Positions 8,109 to 18,509 are shown, counted from the first letter of the stretch. The stretch: 64,000 nucleotides of DNA from CATOSP01 sp965205385 (GCA_965205385.1 CBDBGS010000006.1:186001-250000), one strand, 5' to 3'. Numbers and translations: made by a program. The notes: generated from the sequence alone by a model not told the origin.

Positions 8109-10080
8109 CTAGTTTACTTCACTGGGGTCGAGCCAGATGTTCTCTTGCTTCATCTGATTCTGGGTACTTGGCGTTCCAAAGATGTTCTTGATACTCTTGT
8201 GAGCCAACTTAGAAGCGCCGACTCCCCAATACACGCCGATCCAATTGGGAGGAACGTCGATTAGGTGTTCCTCCATCTCGCGAATTATGACCTTCCGTTG
8301 TTCTTGGTCCAATTCTGCCGCTTGTTCTCCGAATCGCTCTTCCACGACGGGCGCCTCGTAGTCGATGTAATTCCTCGTGCCACCTGGGCGATATAATGCA
8401 CCCAAAATCCCATCAGGCGCGTAGGTGCTGAAAGCATGCCCTTGTACCGCCATCCCGAAATCCCGATCCCTCCAGCGCTTTAACCCGGTAGAGCTTTCCA
8501 ACGCTTCCAAAGTGACATCGATGTTCAGATTCCTCTTTAGGTGGTCTTTGTAGACTGGAGCCAGCATCGGATAGGAGACTACGTTACGATAGCTTAGCTT
8601 AGTCTCGAAACCATCGGGGAACCCGGCCTCTTCGAGGAGCCGTTTCGCCTCGGCTATATCGTCAGGATGTTTATCTCCTTCCGGTGTCGACCGATAGCCG
8701 GGGACCAGGGCTGCCTCTTCCCGAGTTCGACCAAACCAGGTTCCGGGGGGTAACGGCAGTCCCAGAATGCCTTCACCATCTGCGCCGATTGCGATGGCCT
8801 CAGGCCGATGGATAGCGAGCGAGATAGCTTTCCTGACGCGCCAGTCATCAAATGGTTCCCTGGTGGTATTGAACATCAACGCTGTAATTCCGCCATATGT
8901 ACTACCGTGCTCTAGTAAATCCCCACCCATATCCTCAATTAGTTTCGCTCTTTCACTCCGGGACAGGTTGGTCGTCACAGTCACACTCATCAAGACTTGC
9001 CCCGTCTTGTAGGCAGCGATGATTGTTCCCTTTTCGACGATGACAAAGTAGGTCATGCCATCAAGATAAGGCTTTCGGGCGCCGCCGATTCCTGTCTTGA
9101 AGTAGTTGGGGTTGAATTCGTACTCGGTGGACACGTCCCTCTTGTGTTCTTTTACCGTGAAGGGCCCCGACCCGACCACATTATCGAGTTTGGTGATGTC
9201 GGCGCCGGATTCTACCAGATCCTTGGACACAATCTTCATCACGTCTGCCGCCAGGAAAGTAATGAAGTCGGCAGCCGCGAATTTAAGGTCTGTCTGGACA
9301 GTTCTCGCGTCAATCGCCTTAGCGCCGCCAAATTCCATGTAAGCCTTGATCTCCCCTGCCCTGGGTCTAAACTAAAGCCAAGGTGAAATGCGCAGATAGT
9401 GGAGGTCAAACAGCGGTGCCGGATCATTCTCCAAGTACGGATAAGAGGGCTTCACTGGCGCAACCAAGCCAATCTTCATCGCTCATCGAATGTACACCCC
9501 ACCTTGGCTTTAGTTTAGTTTCGCCTGGTTCGACCATTCGATTTAGGCTAAAAGCGACATCTTCGGCATCCAGAGGTGTTCCGTCGTGGAATGTGACACC
9601 TTCGTTGATTTCAAAAACATAGCTCAACCCGTTGTTCGCGATCTCCCAGCTAGTGGCTATATCCCCTCTGATGTCGTCATTGTTGTTGGTCTCGTCGTTG
9701 TATTCTATAAGCTGGTTATACATCGGGGAGGAATGCATGATGGAGTTCAGAGTCCCTGAAGAATGAGTGCCCCAATGGTCCGGAGCCGCGTATGCCTGCA
9801 TCGGGATGTGACCACCGACGGCCGGCGATGAGGCAGCGTCGCCAGTCGAAGAAGCCGGGGCGGGTTGCGCGGTAGCGGTCCCCGCCATTTGCGTACCCTG
9901 AGCTGCTTCCTTGGTTGGCGCTGCCTCCACTACGGCTTGTGGTGGTGTTTCTGTCGCCATGTCAGCCATCGGGGCTGCTGGAGCCTCGGACCCACCTCCA
10001 CAGCCGGCGACGGCCAATAGCGCGATGGTAACAAGAGTAAGAAGCAACAATGCCGGGCACCTATACAGGTGGCGTGCCAT
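8109..10080 (-). pseudogene. ABC solute-binding lipoprotein (SBP_bac_5), interrupted by a 152-bp insert
   Basis: The N-terminal piece (ATG 10080, GGAGG upstream) has a lipoprotein signal LLLLTLVTIALLAVAGCGGG with lipobox VAGC, a Pro/Ala/Thr linker and the family motif VTFHDGTPLDAEDVAFSLNRM. The C-terminal piece (from 9338) resumes KAYMEFGGAKAIDARTV...VGSGPFTVKEHKRD and runs to the family end. Between them, at 9367-9518, sits an element with 19-bp perfect inverted ends that introduces stops. Without it the protein would be about 600 residues, normal for family 5 binding proteins. It would have captured peptides or other solutes for the permeases at 5588-7495. Now probably inactive. Confidence 0.85.
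9367..9518. mobile_element. 152-bp MITE-like insert with 19-bp inverted ends
   Basis: Left end ctaaactaaagccaaggtg (9367-9385) and right end caccttggctttagtttag (9500-9518) are perfect inverted repeats. The flanks tgccctgggt (9357-9366) and tcgcctggtt (9519-9528) match at 7 of 10 bases and may be a worn target duplication. The element lies inside a solute-binding protein gene, between residues PGE and IKAYM of the product. Its ends do not match those of either insertion sequence in the window. One internal minus-strand frame could encode ...PYLENDPAPLFDLHYL..., possibly a captured gene scrap. Confidence 0.8.
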
Positions 10081-10224
10081 GAAAAACCTCCGATGGTGAA
10101 TTGTTCAAATAGTTCGATTGGTGGCTCTAATTCCGCGGTCGGAATAGGTAGCTCGATCCTGGTCAAGGCGTCAGGACGATTACCGAGACCACCATTCACA
10201 GACGCCTATCGAGCAGATGCGACA

Positions 10225-10253
10225 ATGTTATATTTACCTCTTTATTCCGTCAA
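10225..10253 (-). promoter_or_regulatory. Sigma-70-like promoter for the solute-binding gene
   Basis: On the minus strand TTGACG is followed after 17 nt by TAACAT (or after 15 nt by TATAAC). The start codon at 10080 is about 140 nt downstream, so the leader would be long. The surrounding 10081-10390 gap contains no gene; besides this promoter I see only the GGAGG ribosome-binding site at the gene start. Confidence 0.45.
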
Positions 10254-10390
10254 CCGGAGCATCACTCTCCAGGTCTCAGGGAAACCCAGGAACCGTTCTA
10301 ACGGCACCACACTCTACGCGCGTATCGGGCCTCAAGGCCAAGGACCGAAGGAGGAGGGGCGGAAGTGGGCTTCGGTGACCGGGGTACAGG

Positions 10391-11366
10391 TTAACCGTAG
10401 CGGATCCGAGGGTTCAACCAACCATACATCAGGTCGACTATCAGGTTCAAAACGAGCACCATCACAGTCACCACCAGGATAATGGGCTGTACCACAGGGT
10501 AGTCCCGCTGGATGACACCTTCTATTTAGGAGGCTGCCCATCCCGGGGACCAGGAAGATGGACTCGATGAGGACGGCGCCGCCAAGTAAGTTGCCCAGTT
10601 GAAACCCGACAATAGTGACTACGGGTAGGCAAGCATTCTTTAGGGCGTGGCGCGACACCACGGTCAATTCCCAAAGCCCCTTGGACCGCGCGGTCCGGAT
10701 GTAGTCCTCCCGCAATACCTCCAGCATTGAAGACCGGGTTAGACGGGCGGCGAAAGCGAAGTTGTGAAAGCCCAGAGCGAGCGCGGGGAAAATCATCTGC
10801 TGGAGATTGGTGAGGGGGTCTTCCCAGAGCTTGGCGTATCCCAATGGAGGCAGCCAACCAAAGAGCCGGGCAAGAACGAACACCACCAATATTCCCACCC
10901 AGAATGTGGGAAGAGCTACGCCTGTCAGCGTGAACAGCTTGGCGCCGTAATCAACCCAGGTGTCCTGCTTAACCGCGGACAGAACGCCCAGGGGCACGGC
11001 GACTACGTAAGAGATGATTAGAGCGAGGACCGCTAGCTCAGCGCTGGTTGGGATCCTGGTGACCAGCAGGTCCGCGACGGGCAGGCGGTAGAAAAACGAT
11101 TGTCCGAACTTCCCTGTGACGATATCCCAAATCCAGACCCCATACTGTACGGGAAGCGGTTTGTCTGTCCCGAGTTGTGCCCGAAGAGCGGTGAGGTCTT
11201 CCGGTGTGAAATTCCCCTCTCCTTCCAGACCCCCCAGCATGGCGATAGCGGGGTCCCCGGGTAATATCCTCATTATTGCGAAGGCGAGAAATGAGACGAG
11301 AAACAGAGTGGGGACAAAGAGGGTCAACCGGTGGAGTACGTATCTGGTCACGTTTTTTACCTCCAA
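10391..11366 (-). pseudogene. DppB-like ABC permease with a frameshift near the 3' end
   Basis: From ATG 11366 the protein reads as a normal DppB (YVLHRLTLFVPTLFLVSFLAF, ILPGDPAIAM, EDYIRTARSKGLWELTVVSRHALKNACLPV, IESIFLVPGMGSLL). At about 10525 one extra base moves it out of frame. In the adjacent frame the sequence continues as IEGVIQRDYPVVQPIILVV...LMYGWLNPRIRYG and stops at TAA 10391-10393, exactly where a DppB should end. It resembles the intact permease at 12521-13483 closely, so it is a recent paralogue. It has no partner DppC directly downstream. Confidence 0.85.
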
Positions 11367-11589
11367 CCCATCGGTATGGCCAGGGGTCCGTGGCTAGGAG
11401 CCTGTCCATATCGAGTGCGGTGCAGGAGCAGCGGCTTCGCCGAGAATGGTTGTCGTGGGTCGAGGACGATTAAGGCCCTTCAGGTATGACTATAGACCGT
11501 GGGCGGCCGGGGGACGGCCACGAACGGGGCCCGCGCACCTCGAACCGAAGATGTATCGCCCGGGTGGGTGACCTGTCCAGTCCCCGCGA

Positions 11590-12521
11590 CTAACCTGTTC
11601 CCCGGAGCCGCGGGTCCATCATATCTCTCAGCGCGTCTCCCAGCAGGTTGACGCCAAAGACCGCCAACGAAAGGGCGACGCCAGGAAGTACGGCCAACCA
11701 TGGGGCCACGTCGATGTAGGAAACACCGCCTTCGGTCAACATGCTGCCCCAGGTCGCGACATTGGGTGGCACACCAACGCCCAGGAAGCTCAGGAAAGCC
11801 TCTACGATGATGGCGTAACCCAGGTTTAGGGTAGCCAGAATCATGAAGATGGCCATGCAGTTTGGCACCATATGCCGAAGGACGATGCGTATATCACCAG
11901 CGCCTATGGAGTTGGCCGCCAGCACGTAGTCCATCTCCTTGATCGCCAACGCTTGGGAACGGACGGTGCGGATTGCGCTTGGCGCCAGCACCAGTACCAG
12001 GGCGATGATAATGTTGGTTACCGATGATCCTGAGACGGCCATGATCGCTAGCGCCAGAATTATTCCAGGGAAGGCAATGAATGCGTCCACGAACCGCTGC
12101 ACGACAATGTCGAACGTCCCACCCAAGTAGGCGCTGGTCACCCCCAACAGCGACCCCAGGGTGATCCCGATTCCGACACTGACCAGACCTACGAAGAGGG
12201 AGACTCGACCACCGTAGAAGAGCCGGCTCATCACGTCCCTCCCACAGAATCACCACCAAGGGGCAGGAACCTTCCGGGGGGCGCGAAGAGGTGATCGCTA
12301 TGAATCTCTTCCGGGTCAAAGGGCGATATCACCGGCGCAAGGACCGCGATGATGATCAGAACGGCCAATATCCCACCGCCGATAGCGCCCAGGGGCTTTC
12401 GCCGGGAAAAATCGACGAGTTCCCGGGCTGCCCTGTACAGCGGCAACCGGCCCCTTTGGGCTTCTCCGGCTATCTGTCTGGTGTCTCCCAGCATGGGTCC
12501 TCCCGGATTCTGAGATTCCAT
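11590..12521 (-). pseudogene. DppC-like ABC permease with one frameshift
   Basis: The ATG at 12521 overlaps the stop of the preceding DppB gene (TAATG), the usual dppBC coupling. The first 95 residues include the membrane helix IGGGILAVLIIIAVLAPVIS and LFAPPGRFLPLGGDSVG. Near 12238 the frame shifts, where GRDVMSRLFYGGRVSLFVG should follow, and the rest is normal: EMDYVLAANSIGAGDIRIVLRHMVPN (the EAA loop) and the end LGDALRDMMDPRLRGTG. A single-base difference (gtgggaggga) accounts for it. It would have paired with the intact DppB at 12521-13483. Confidence 0.85.
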
Positions 12522-13483
12522 TAGGCGTAGCGGATTCTGGGGTTGAGCAGCCCGTAGAGCAGATCGACGATCACGTTCAGGACCAGCACCATTACAGCGA
12601 TAAACAGGATGATTATCTGTACTATAGGGTAGTCCCGCTGTACGACACCATCAACCAGCAGGCTTCCCATCCCCGGCACAAGGAAAATGGCCTCGACCAG
12701 CACCGCGCCTCCCATCAACCGGCCCAGCTGAAAGCCGACGATCGTGACCACCGGGAGACAGGCGTTCTTCAGGGCATGCCGGCTAATCACCGTGAACTCC
12801 CAGAGCCCCTTGGACCGGGCGGTGCGGATATAGTCTTCCCGCATTACCTCCAACATCGAGGATCGGGTCAGGCGGGCGGCGAAGGCCATATTGTGGTAAC
12901 CCAGGGCCAGCGCCGGGAAGATCATTTGTTGCAAGTTGGTGAACGGGTCATCCCATAAGTTCGTGTAGGCCAAGGGTGGCAGCCAGTTGAACGCACGGGT
13001 CAGGATGTAGATGACCAATATGGCCACCCAAAACGTGGGGAGAGCGATCCCGGCCAACGTGAAAATCTTGGCGGCGTAATCAAACCACGTATCTTGCTTC
13101 ACCGCGGAGAGCACGCCCAAAGGCACGGCGGCAACATAAGAGATAATCAGGGCAAGGATGGCCAGCTCGACGCTGATCGGCACCCTATTCCTCAGCATGT
13201 CCATTACCGGTAGCCGGTAAAAGAACGACTCGCCGAGGTTCAACGTTGCCAGGTCTTTGATCCACACCCCGTACTGAACCGGAATGGCCCGGTCAGTCCC
13301 CATCTGCCTTCGGAGCGCGTCCAGGTCCTCCTGCGTAAAGGAGCCTTCACCCCCTTCCACTCCACCTAGCATCGCAATGGCCGGGTCTCCGGGCAGAATG
13401 CGCATGATGCCGAACGCCAGGAAGGAGACCAGGACAAGTGTAGGGATAAACAGCAACAACCTCTGGGTTAGATAGGCTGTCAT
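12521..13483 (-). CDS. Peptide/nickel-type ABC transporter permease (DppB-like), intact
   Basis: The protein has 320 residues from ATG 13483. It shows the DppB N-terminus YLTQRLLLFIPTLVLVSFLAFGIMRILPGDPAIAMLGG, six predicted helices, the EAA loop EDYIRTARSKGLWEFTVISRHALKNACLPV and the ending LLYGLLNPRIRYA. It lies directly downstream of a broken binding-protein gene and is translationally coupled (TAATG) to a frameshifted DppC gene. Its closest relative in the window is the frameshifted permease at 10391-11366, suggesting tandem duplication. Without an intact partner nearby it may pair with the DppC-like protein encoded at 5588-6508; this is inference. Confidence 0.9.
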   Translation of the reverse strand: MTAYLTQRLLLFIPTLVLVSFLAFGIMRILPGDPAIAMLGGVEGGEGSFTQEDLDALRRQMGTDRAIPVQYGVWIKDLATLNLGESFFYRLPVMDMLRNRVPISVELAILALIISYVAAVPLGVLSAVKQDTWFDYAAKIFTLAGIALPTFWVAILVIYILTRAFNWLPPLAYTNLWDDPFTNLQQMIFPALALGYHNMAFAARLTRSSMLEVMREDYIRTARSKGLWEFTVISRHALKNACLPVVTIVGFQLGRLMGGAVLVEAIFLVPGMGSLLVDGVVQRDYPIVQIIILFIAVMVLVLNVIVDLLYGLLNPRIRYA

Positions 13484-13598
13484 TCGTCCTCCCGCTTGTT
13501 TACCGGGGGTTAAGTAGGGCCCCAGTTGCGGAGGCCCCGAAAGTCAGGTGCGCCAAAACCGGGGTAAGTGGATCGAGATCAAGGGTAGACCGTGGCGG

Positions 13599-15538
13599 TC
13601 ACTTCTCCAACCAGAGGTGCTCGGTGATGTGCCCGTACTGGACGGTCTGGCGCGGCACGAAGTTCTTCACCTCGCTGCTCACGATCCAGGCTGGAGAACC
13701 CCGCCAGTAATACTGCAGCGAGTGATCGTAGCCCTGTCGCAGAATCTCTTCCGCTTCCCGGACCAATTCCTTTCGCTTCACCGGGTCGGCCTCGCTTCGT
13801 TGCTTCTCGAAGATCTCCCTGATCCCGGGTTCCTCATAGTCCAACGAGTTTCTAGGCCCACCGGGGAGGAAAATACCAATGAACAGGTCATCAGGGCCTA
13901 TGATGTTTGCCCCGTACCCCAGGGCGAGGAAGTGGCTATAGTCCCCCGATTGCTCGGCCGCAGTCCTGGTTGTGCTGTCGGTGAAATGGATTTCCAGGTC
14001 GACGCCGATCTTCTTGAAGTTTTCCCGCATCACCACGCTGATCTCTTTATAGTAACTGGTGGCGTGGAAGTTGGCCGATAGCCCGTCCGGATAGCCCGCA
14101 TCGGCAAAGCTGTTTGGCTTCCTCAATGTCGCGGGGGTCTTCAACCAAAAGCTGTGGCTTCCTCAATGTCGCGGGGGTCTTTGTGCAGCCCTTAGACGCC
14201 GACGGGGTCCTTGAGGTAGGGCTGGCCTTGCGAGTCCACATAGCGGAAGCCCGGCCAGGTAGCTACCACCTCTGGGGGGGAGGACCATTCGCCGGGAAAG
14301 AAGGGGGTCCCCTGCCACCCATTGCCTAGCAGAAAGACGTTTACTACCTCCCGGCTGTCCAGCGCCAGGTGTATCGCCCTTCTGACCCGCTTGTCGGAGA
14401 AGGGTTCCCTGGTCCAATTCAGGCTGATGATACCGACACCCGCCGGGGCTGACCGGTGGATAGTCCCTTCGTTTCGTTCCTCCAATGTCTTTTTTAGCTC
14501 AACTAGTTGTTGTTCGTTGAGCCCATTACCCCTGATAGACAAGTGTAATTGCCCAGTCTCGAAGGCCGTCTGCATCCGATTCCGGTCTTTGATGTAAAAA
14601 GTCTGGCGTCCATCCAGGAACGGAAGACCTTCCTTCCAATAAGTTGCTTCCCGGCTCATAATTCACGATGTCCTTCTCGGGCCTTTTCTCAAAGTTCCCG
14701 GCGAAAACCCGGAGCCAACGATGTTTCTGGGGTCATCGAAAGCTGTCTCACTATCCTCGGCTGCTTCCAATACGTGCTTGGGGACAATCACCATGTAGTC
14801 GGTAGCCAGAAAGCGCAAGAAAGCAGCGGGACGCGCGAATTTCGTATACACCTTGACAGTTGTAGGGTCTATCATCTCTGAGCGGTCGTAGTAAGGCACG
14901 ATATTCTTCACCCTGGGCCTCGGCACTCCCGGGAGCGCCATCCTATCCAGGCTGTATTTGACATCATCCGCGGTCACGCTTACGCCGTGGGACCAAGTAG
15001 CATTGCCGTGGATGTGGAACGTGATGCTGAGCCCGTCGCCGGCCCAATCCCAACTCTCGGCCAAGTCTCCGATAATGTCGACTTGGTTCAAGGGGTCGTA
15101 GTATACGAGGTTGTTGTAAATGTCCCGTGCCCCGGATGGCGAGAAGTTGCAGCAAGCCTTGTGGAGGTCCCATTGGTCCGGCTGGGACGAATCCCCAATC
15201 ATCAATGTGCCGCCGTACTTCCCCTGGCCTACATAGGCCTTCCAAGGATGTACCTGGGCAGGGGCTGCTTCGACCGGGGCTGGTGTGGGGGCCTTGGTTG
15301 AAAAATCTGGAGTTCTAGTGGCCTCCGCCGCGGGCGGCTGGTTTTGGGCCGTGGTCTGTTTCGCGGGCTCTTCCACCGCCGAGGTCCCTGTCCCGGCTGA
15401 AGCGTCAGTCACCACGGCCGGCTTTGGTTCTTCCGGAACATCGGCCGCCCCTCCGCAGCCAACGACTATAATCAGGGCCAGTATCAGAAGAACGAGGAGA
15501 GGTATCGAGGACGACTTGATCATTTGGCGTACCATCAT
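13599..15538 (-). pseudogene. ABC solute-binding lipoprotein (SBP_bac_5), heavily decayed
   Basis: The start is ATG 15538 or 15535 (ggaagg upstream): MIKSSSIPLLVLLILALIIVVGCGG is a lipoprotein signal with lipobox VVGC. Family motifs follow: ATWSHGVSVTADDVKYSLDRM and NIVGSG. After GSG the frame is lost (about 14700) and again near 14670, resuming as YWKEGLPFLDGRQTFYIKD. A third break lies at a 27-bp repeat (tggcttcctcaatgtcgc...; 14115-14141 and 14155-14181). The tail GYPDGLSANFHATSYY...ITEHLWLEK completes the fold. At least three lesions make it a pseudogene. The open frame extending upstream to 15835 lacks protein-like features and is not counted. Confidence 0.85.
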
Positions 15539-15828
15539 TAGCCTTCCGTTGGTGAGAGTCCTATGTGCTCGTGTTGGCTTGATCTCCAGTTCCGTATGGA
15601 TTTGCAAGAAGTTGTGGCGAATTCCGCTATAAACTTGAGCGACAAACGAATACCATAGAATGATTGGGATATCATGTGTCACTAACAGCCCATAAATACC
15701 ATCTTCCTGCTGTTCGTGACCGATTACTTCGGTAAATAGGCTGTTTACCGAAGAGAAGCTCGCGCCAATACAACCCATCCGTATCGAGGGGTCAATAAAG
15801 CTCCCCCCTGTGCCTTGATGGAGCCGGG

Positions 15829-15856
15829 TTGACACCGCAGGTCACCCCGGTACAAT
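15829..15856 (+). promoter_or_regulatory. Sigma-70-like promoter for the C1 aminopeptidase gene
   Basis: TTGACA (15829-15834), a 16-nt spacer and TACAAT (15851-15856) lie 41 nt before the ATG at 15897. This falls in the 15539-15896 gap between divergent genes; the rest of that gap shows nothing I can name. Confidence 0.6.
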
Positions 15857-15896
15857 CAAACATTATGCGGCAATACGCGGGGAGTTTTGATGAGTG

Positions 15897-17261
15897 ATGA
15901 GTACAGATAACGCGACCAGTAGCGGACCATCCGAAGGCGTCTTGACGGGCGCGGACCTCGCGAGGTTCCGTAGCGCCTTCGACTCGGACCCTTCCAAACG
16001 GCTGATGCAGAACGTAGTCAGCCAGCATGACGTCAACGACGCCGCGCTGAACCGCTCAATCGTGACCGAAGCGGCGCACAGCTTTTCCACCGTGCTCGAC
16101 GAATGGGGAGTCACGAACCAGGCGCGCTCCGGACGTTGTTGGATGTTCGCCGGGCTAAACCTGTTCAGGTCCGAGTCCCGTAAAGTCCTGAACCTGAAAG
16201 AGTTCGAGTTCAGCCAAAACTACTTGATGTTCTGGGACAAGATGGAGCGGGCCAACTTCCTGTTGGAATCCATTATCGAGACTGCGGACCGGCCCGTTGA
16301 CGACCGGACTGTGTCTTGGCTTTTGCAACGTTCCATTGAAGACGGGGGCCAGTGGGACATGTTCGTAGAGCTGGTGAACAAACACGGCGTGGTGCCCAAG
16401 ACCGCTATGCCTGAGACCGAAAGCTCCAGCAACTCCATGCGCATGAACTCTATGCTCAACTATCAGATGCGGCAGGGCGCCCTGCGGATACGTAAACTCT
16501 ACTCAGTGGAAGCGGGCCTCGACGAAATGCGGCGGGAGAAGCAAGAGGCGCTCAAGGTTATTTACCAGGTCCTGTGCATACACCTGGGCACACCCCCCGC
16601 TGAGTTCGATTGGCAATGGAAGGACAAGGACGGAGAGTTCAAGCGGGAAGGGATAATGACGCCCCTGGAGTTCGCGGAAAAGTACGTGGTGACTCCACTG
16701 GAGGAGTACGTGTCCCTGGTGCATGATCCCAGGGAGACCAGCCCATTTGGCAAGACCTTTACGGTGGCATATCTGGGCAACGTCGCGGGAGCCCGCCCCA
16801 TCAAGTACCTGAACGTCGATATCCAGCTTATGAAGGACATCGCCATGCAGATGTTGCTGGATGGCAAACCGGTCTGGATGGGCTGTGACACAGGGAAGCA
16901 GATGCACCGGGACAAGGGAATTTGGGACGCTGAACTCTTTGATTATTCCAGCGTTTACGGCGCGGATTTCGAGATGGACAAGGCCGAGCGGTTGGAGTAC
17001 CACCAGACCCGGATGACCCATGCCATGATGTTCACCGGGGTCGACGTCGTGGACGGCAAGCCCCGCCGCTGGCGCGTCGAGAATAGCTGGGACGACAAAG
17101 TCGGGGACAAGGGGTTCTTCATGATGAACGACTCCTGGTTCGCGGAATACATGTTCGAAATAGCCTGTCCCAAGAGCTACCTGCCCGCGGACTTACAGGC
17201 TGCCTTGGAGCAGGCGCCGGTCGTGCTTCCGCCTTGGGACCCGATGGGTTCGCTGGCATAG
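15897..17261 (+). CDS. pepC: C1-family aminopeptidase (bleomycin hydrolase / PepC)
   Basis: The protein has 454 residues, the usual length for cytosolic bleomycin hydrolase/PepC, which trims peptides from the N-terminus as a barrel-shaped hexamer. The catalytic Cys is Cys81 in the signature NQARSGRCWMFAGLN. The catalytic His lies in MTHAMMFTGVDV (about residue 374) and the Asn in WRVENSWDDKVGDKGFF (about 395). There is no signal peptide, fitting a cytoplasmic enzyme. The ATG at 15897 is preferred to the adjacent GTG 15894; ggggag lies about 15 nt upstream. It has its own promoter and is followed 51 nt later by a flavin monooxygenase gene. Confidence 0.92.
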   Translation: MSTDNATSSGPSEGVLTGADLARFRSAFDSDPSKRLMQNVVSQHDVNDAALNRSIVTEAAHSFSTVLDEWGVTNQARSGRCWMFAGLNLFRSESRKVLNLKEFEFSQNYLMFWDKMERANFLLESIIETADRPVDDRTVSWLLQRSIEDGGQWDMFVELVNKHGVVPKTAMPETESSSNSMRMNSMLNYQMRQGALRIRKLYSVEAGLDEMRREKQEALKVIYQVLCIHLGTPPAEFDWQWKDKDGEFKREGIMTPLEFAEKYVVTPLEEYVSLVHDPRETSPFGKTFTVAYLGNVAGARPIKYLNVDIQLMKDIAMQMLLDGKPVWMGCDTGKQMHRDKGIWDAELFDYSSVYGADFEMDKAERLEYHQTRMTHAMMFTGVDVVDGKPRRWRVENSWDDKVGDKGFFMMNDSWFAEYMFEIACPKSYLPADLQAALEQAPVVLPPWDPMGSLA

Positions 17262-17312
17262 GGCCCCCAAGATTCCGAGAGTAGGTTTAGAAACAGTGAC
17301 TGGAGAGACGCC

Positions 17313-18467
17313 ATGAAGTTCGGTTTTTTCATGATGCCGGCACATTCCCACTTCGAAAACCCCACCCTCGCCTTCGAGCGTGACCTGGAGCTTATCGAGT
17401 ACGCGGAAAGCCTGGGGTTCGATGAGTTTTGGGTTGGTGAGCACCACTCCGGCGGTTGGGAAACCATCCCCGCGCCGGACATATTCCTGGCAGCGGCGGC
17501 TACGCGCACCAAGCGCATCCGGCTGGGGACTGCGGTCATTAACCTGTCTTACCACCATCCCTTCGACATAGCCGAGCGAATGGCGTTCCTGGACCACCTG
17601 GCATACGGCCGGGTGATGCTGGGCTGCGGCCCTGGAGTGCTGTCTCCAGACATCCAGCTCTTTGGGCTGGAGCCCACCGAGCTTCGACCAATGATGAACG
17701 AGTCACTGGACATCATCCTGAAGCTTTACCGGGAAGACGGGCTAGTGTCTTACGACGGGAAGTATTGGCAGATCAAGGATATGGAAGTCCAGGTGAAGCC
17801 CTACCAGGAACCGCACCTGCCCATTTACGCGGTTAGCTCCGGAAGCGGCAACAGCATCCGCGTGGCCGCCGAGCGGGGGTTGGGCGTGATTTCCGGTGCG
17901 TATACTCAGCCGGGAGCGATGGACATCGGCCAGCAATGGGGGGCCTACGAGGAGCTAGCCAAGACCTCTGGTCACACTCCCAGCCGGAACGATTGGCGCC
18001 TGTCCACCAGCATTTATCTGGCTGACTCTAACGAACAAGCCATGAAGGACGTGTCCGAAGGGGTGATTGAAGAAGCCCGTCAGTATTTCTTCCAGACCGG
18101 GGGCAAGGTGACCTATGAGGCCTACCCCGGCCAACCGGCGGAAGAGATAACGGTCGATCAGATCATCGACCAGCGCAAGTGGATCATTGGGGACCCTGAC
18201 CATTGCGTGCGCCGCATTAAGGAACTGGAAGAATCGACCGGCGGATTTGGCGGACTGTTGATGGTGTCGGTGGAGTGGACTTCCACCGAGAAATGGAAGC
18301 GGTCTCTGGAGCTGTTCGCCCGGTATGTCATGCCCCAATTCAACCGGTCGCTGCGGGGCATCCATGCCTCCTACAACCGGATGGTCGAGGACAACCGGCT
18401 CGGCAGGCTGCCCAGCGCCCGTTCTGGAGCGGTTCGGGTTAACGGAGGCTCATCCGGCGGGTCATAG
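17313..18467 (+). CDS. Luciferase-like (LLM) flavin-dependent monooxygenase
   Basis: The protein has 384 residues; the ATG follows ggagagacgcc. It begins MKFGFFMMPAHSHF and has typical LLM strand-helix elements: AESLGFDEFWVGEHH (about residues 29-43), LAAAATRTKRIRLGTAVINLSYHHPF, MAFLDHLAYGRVMLGCGPG and a C-terminal segment with SLELFARYVMPQF. Such TIM-barrel enzymes use FMNH2 or F420 and O2 to oxygenate or cleave organic substrates. It lies 51 nt after pepC, possibly in one transcript. The last 40 residues are basic and variable. The substrate cannot be told from sequence. Confidence 0.88.
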   Translation: MKFGFFMMPAHSHFENPTLAFERDLELIEYAESLGFDEFWVGEHHSGGWETIPAPDIFLAAAATRTKRIRLGTAVINLSYHHPFDIAERMAFLDHLAYGRVMLGCGPGVLSPDIQLFGLEPTELRPMMNESLDIILKLYREDGLVSYDGKYWQIKDMEVQVKPYQEPHLPIYAVSSGSGNSIRVAAERGLGVISGAYTQPGAMDIGQQWGAYEELAKTSGHTPSRNDWRLSTSIYLADSNEQAMKDVSEGVIEEARQYFFQTGGKVTYEAYPGQPAEEITVDQIIDQRKWIIGDPDHCVRRIKELEESTGGFGGLLMVSVEWTSTEKWKRSLELFARYVMPQFNRSLRGIHASYNRMVEDNRLGRLPSARSGAVRVNGGSSGGS

Positions 18468-18509
18468 ACGTTGGCCCTCACCTCAGCCGTCGCCGTAAAC
18501 GAGACGGGA

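Noticed and set aside
9416..9475. Possible gene fragment PYLENDPAPLFDLHYL inside the 152-bp insert
   Set aside because: It looks protein-like, but at about 30 residues inside a small element I cannot assign it to a family, so it is mentioned only as a possible captured scrap.
15539..15835. N-terminal extension of the decayed solute-binding protein to 15835
   Set aside because: A lipoprotein signal with a ribosome-binding site starts at 15538, and the extension has no protein-like features.
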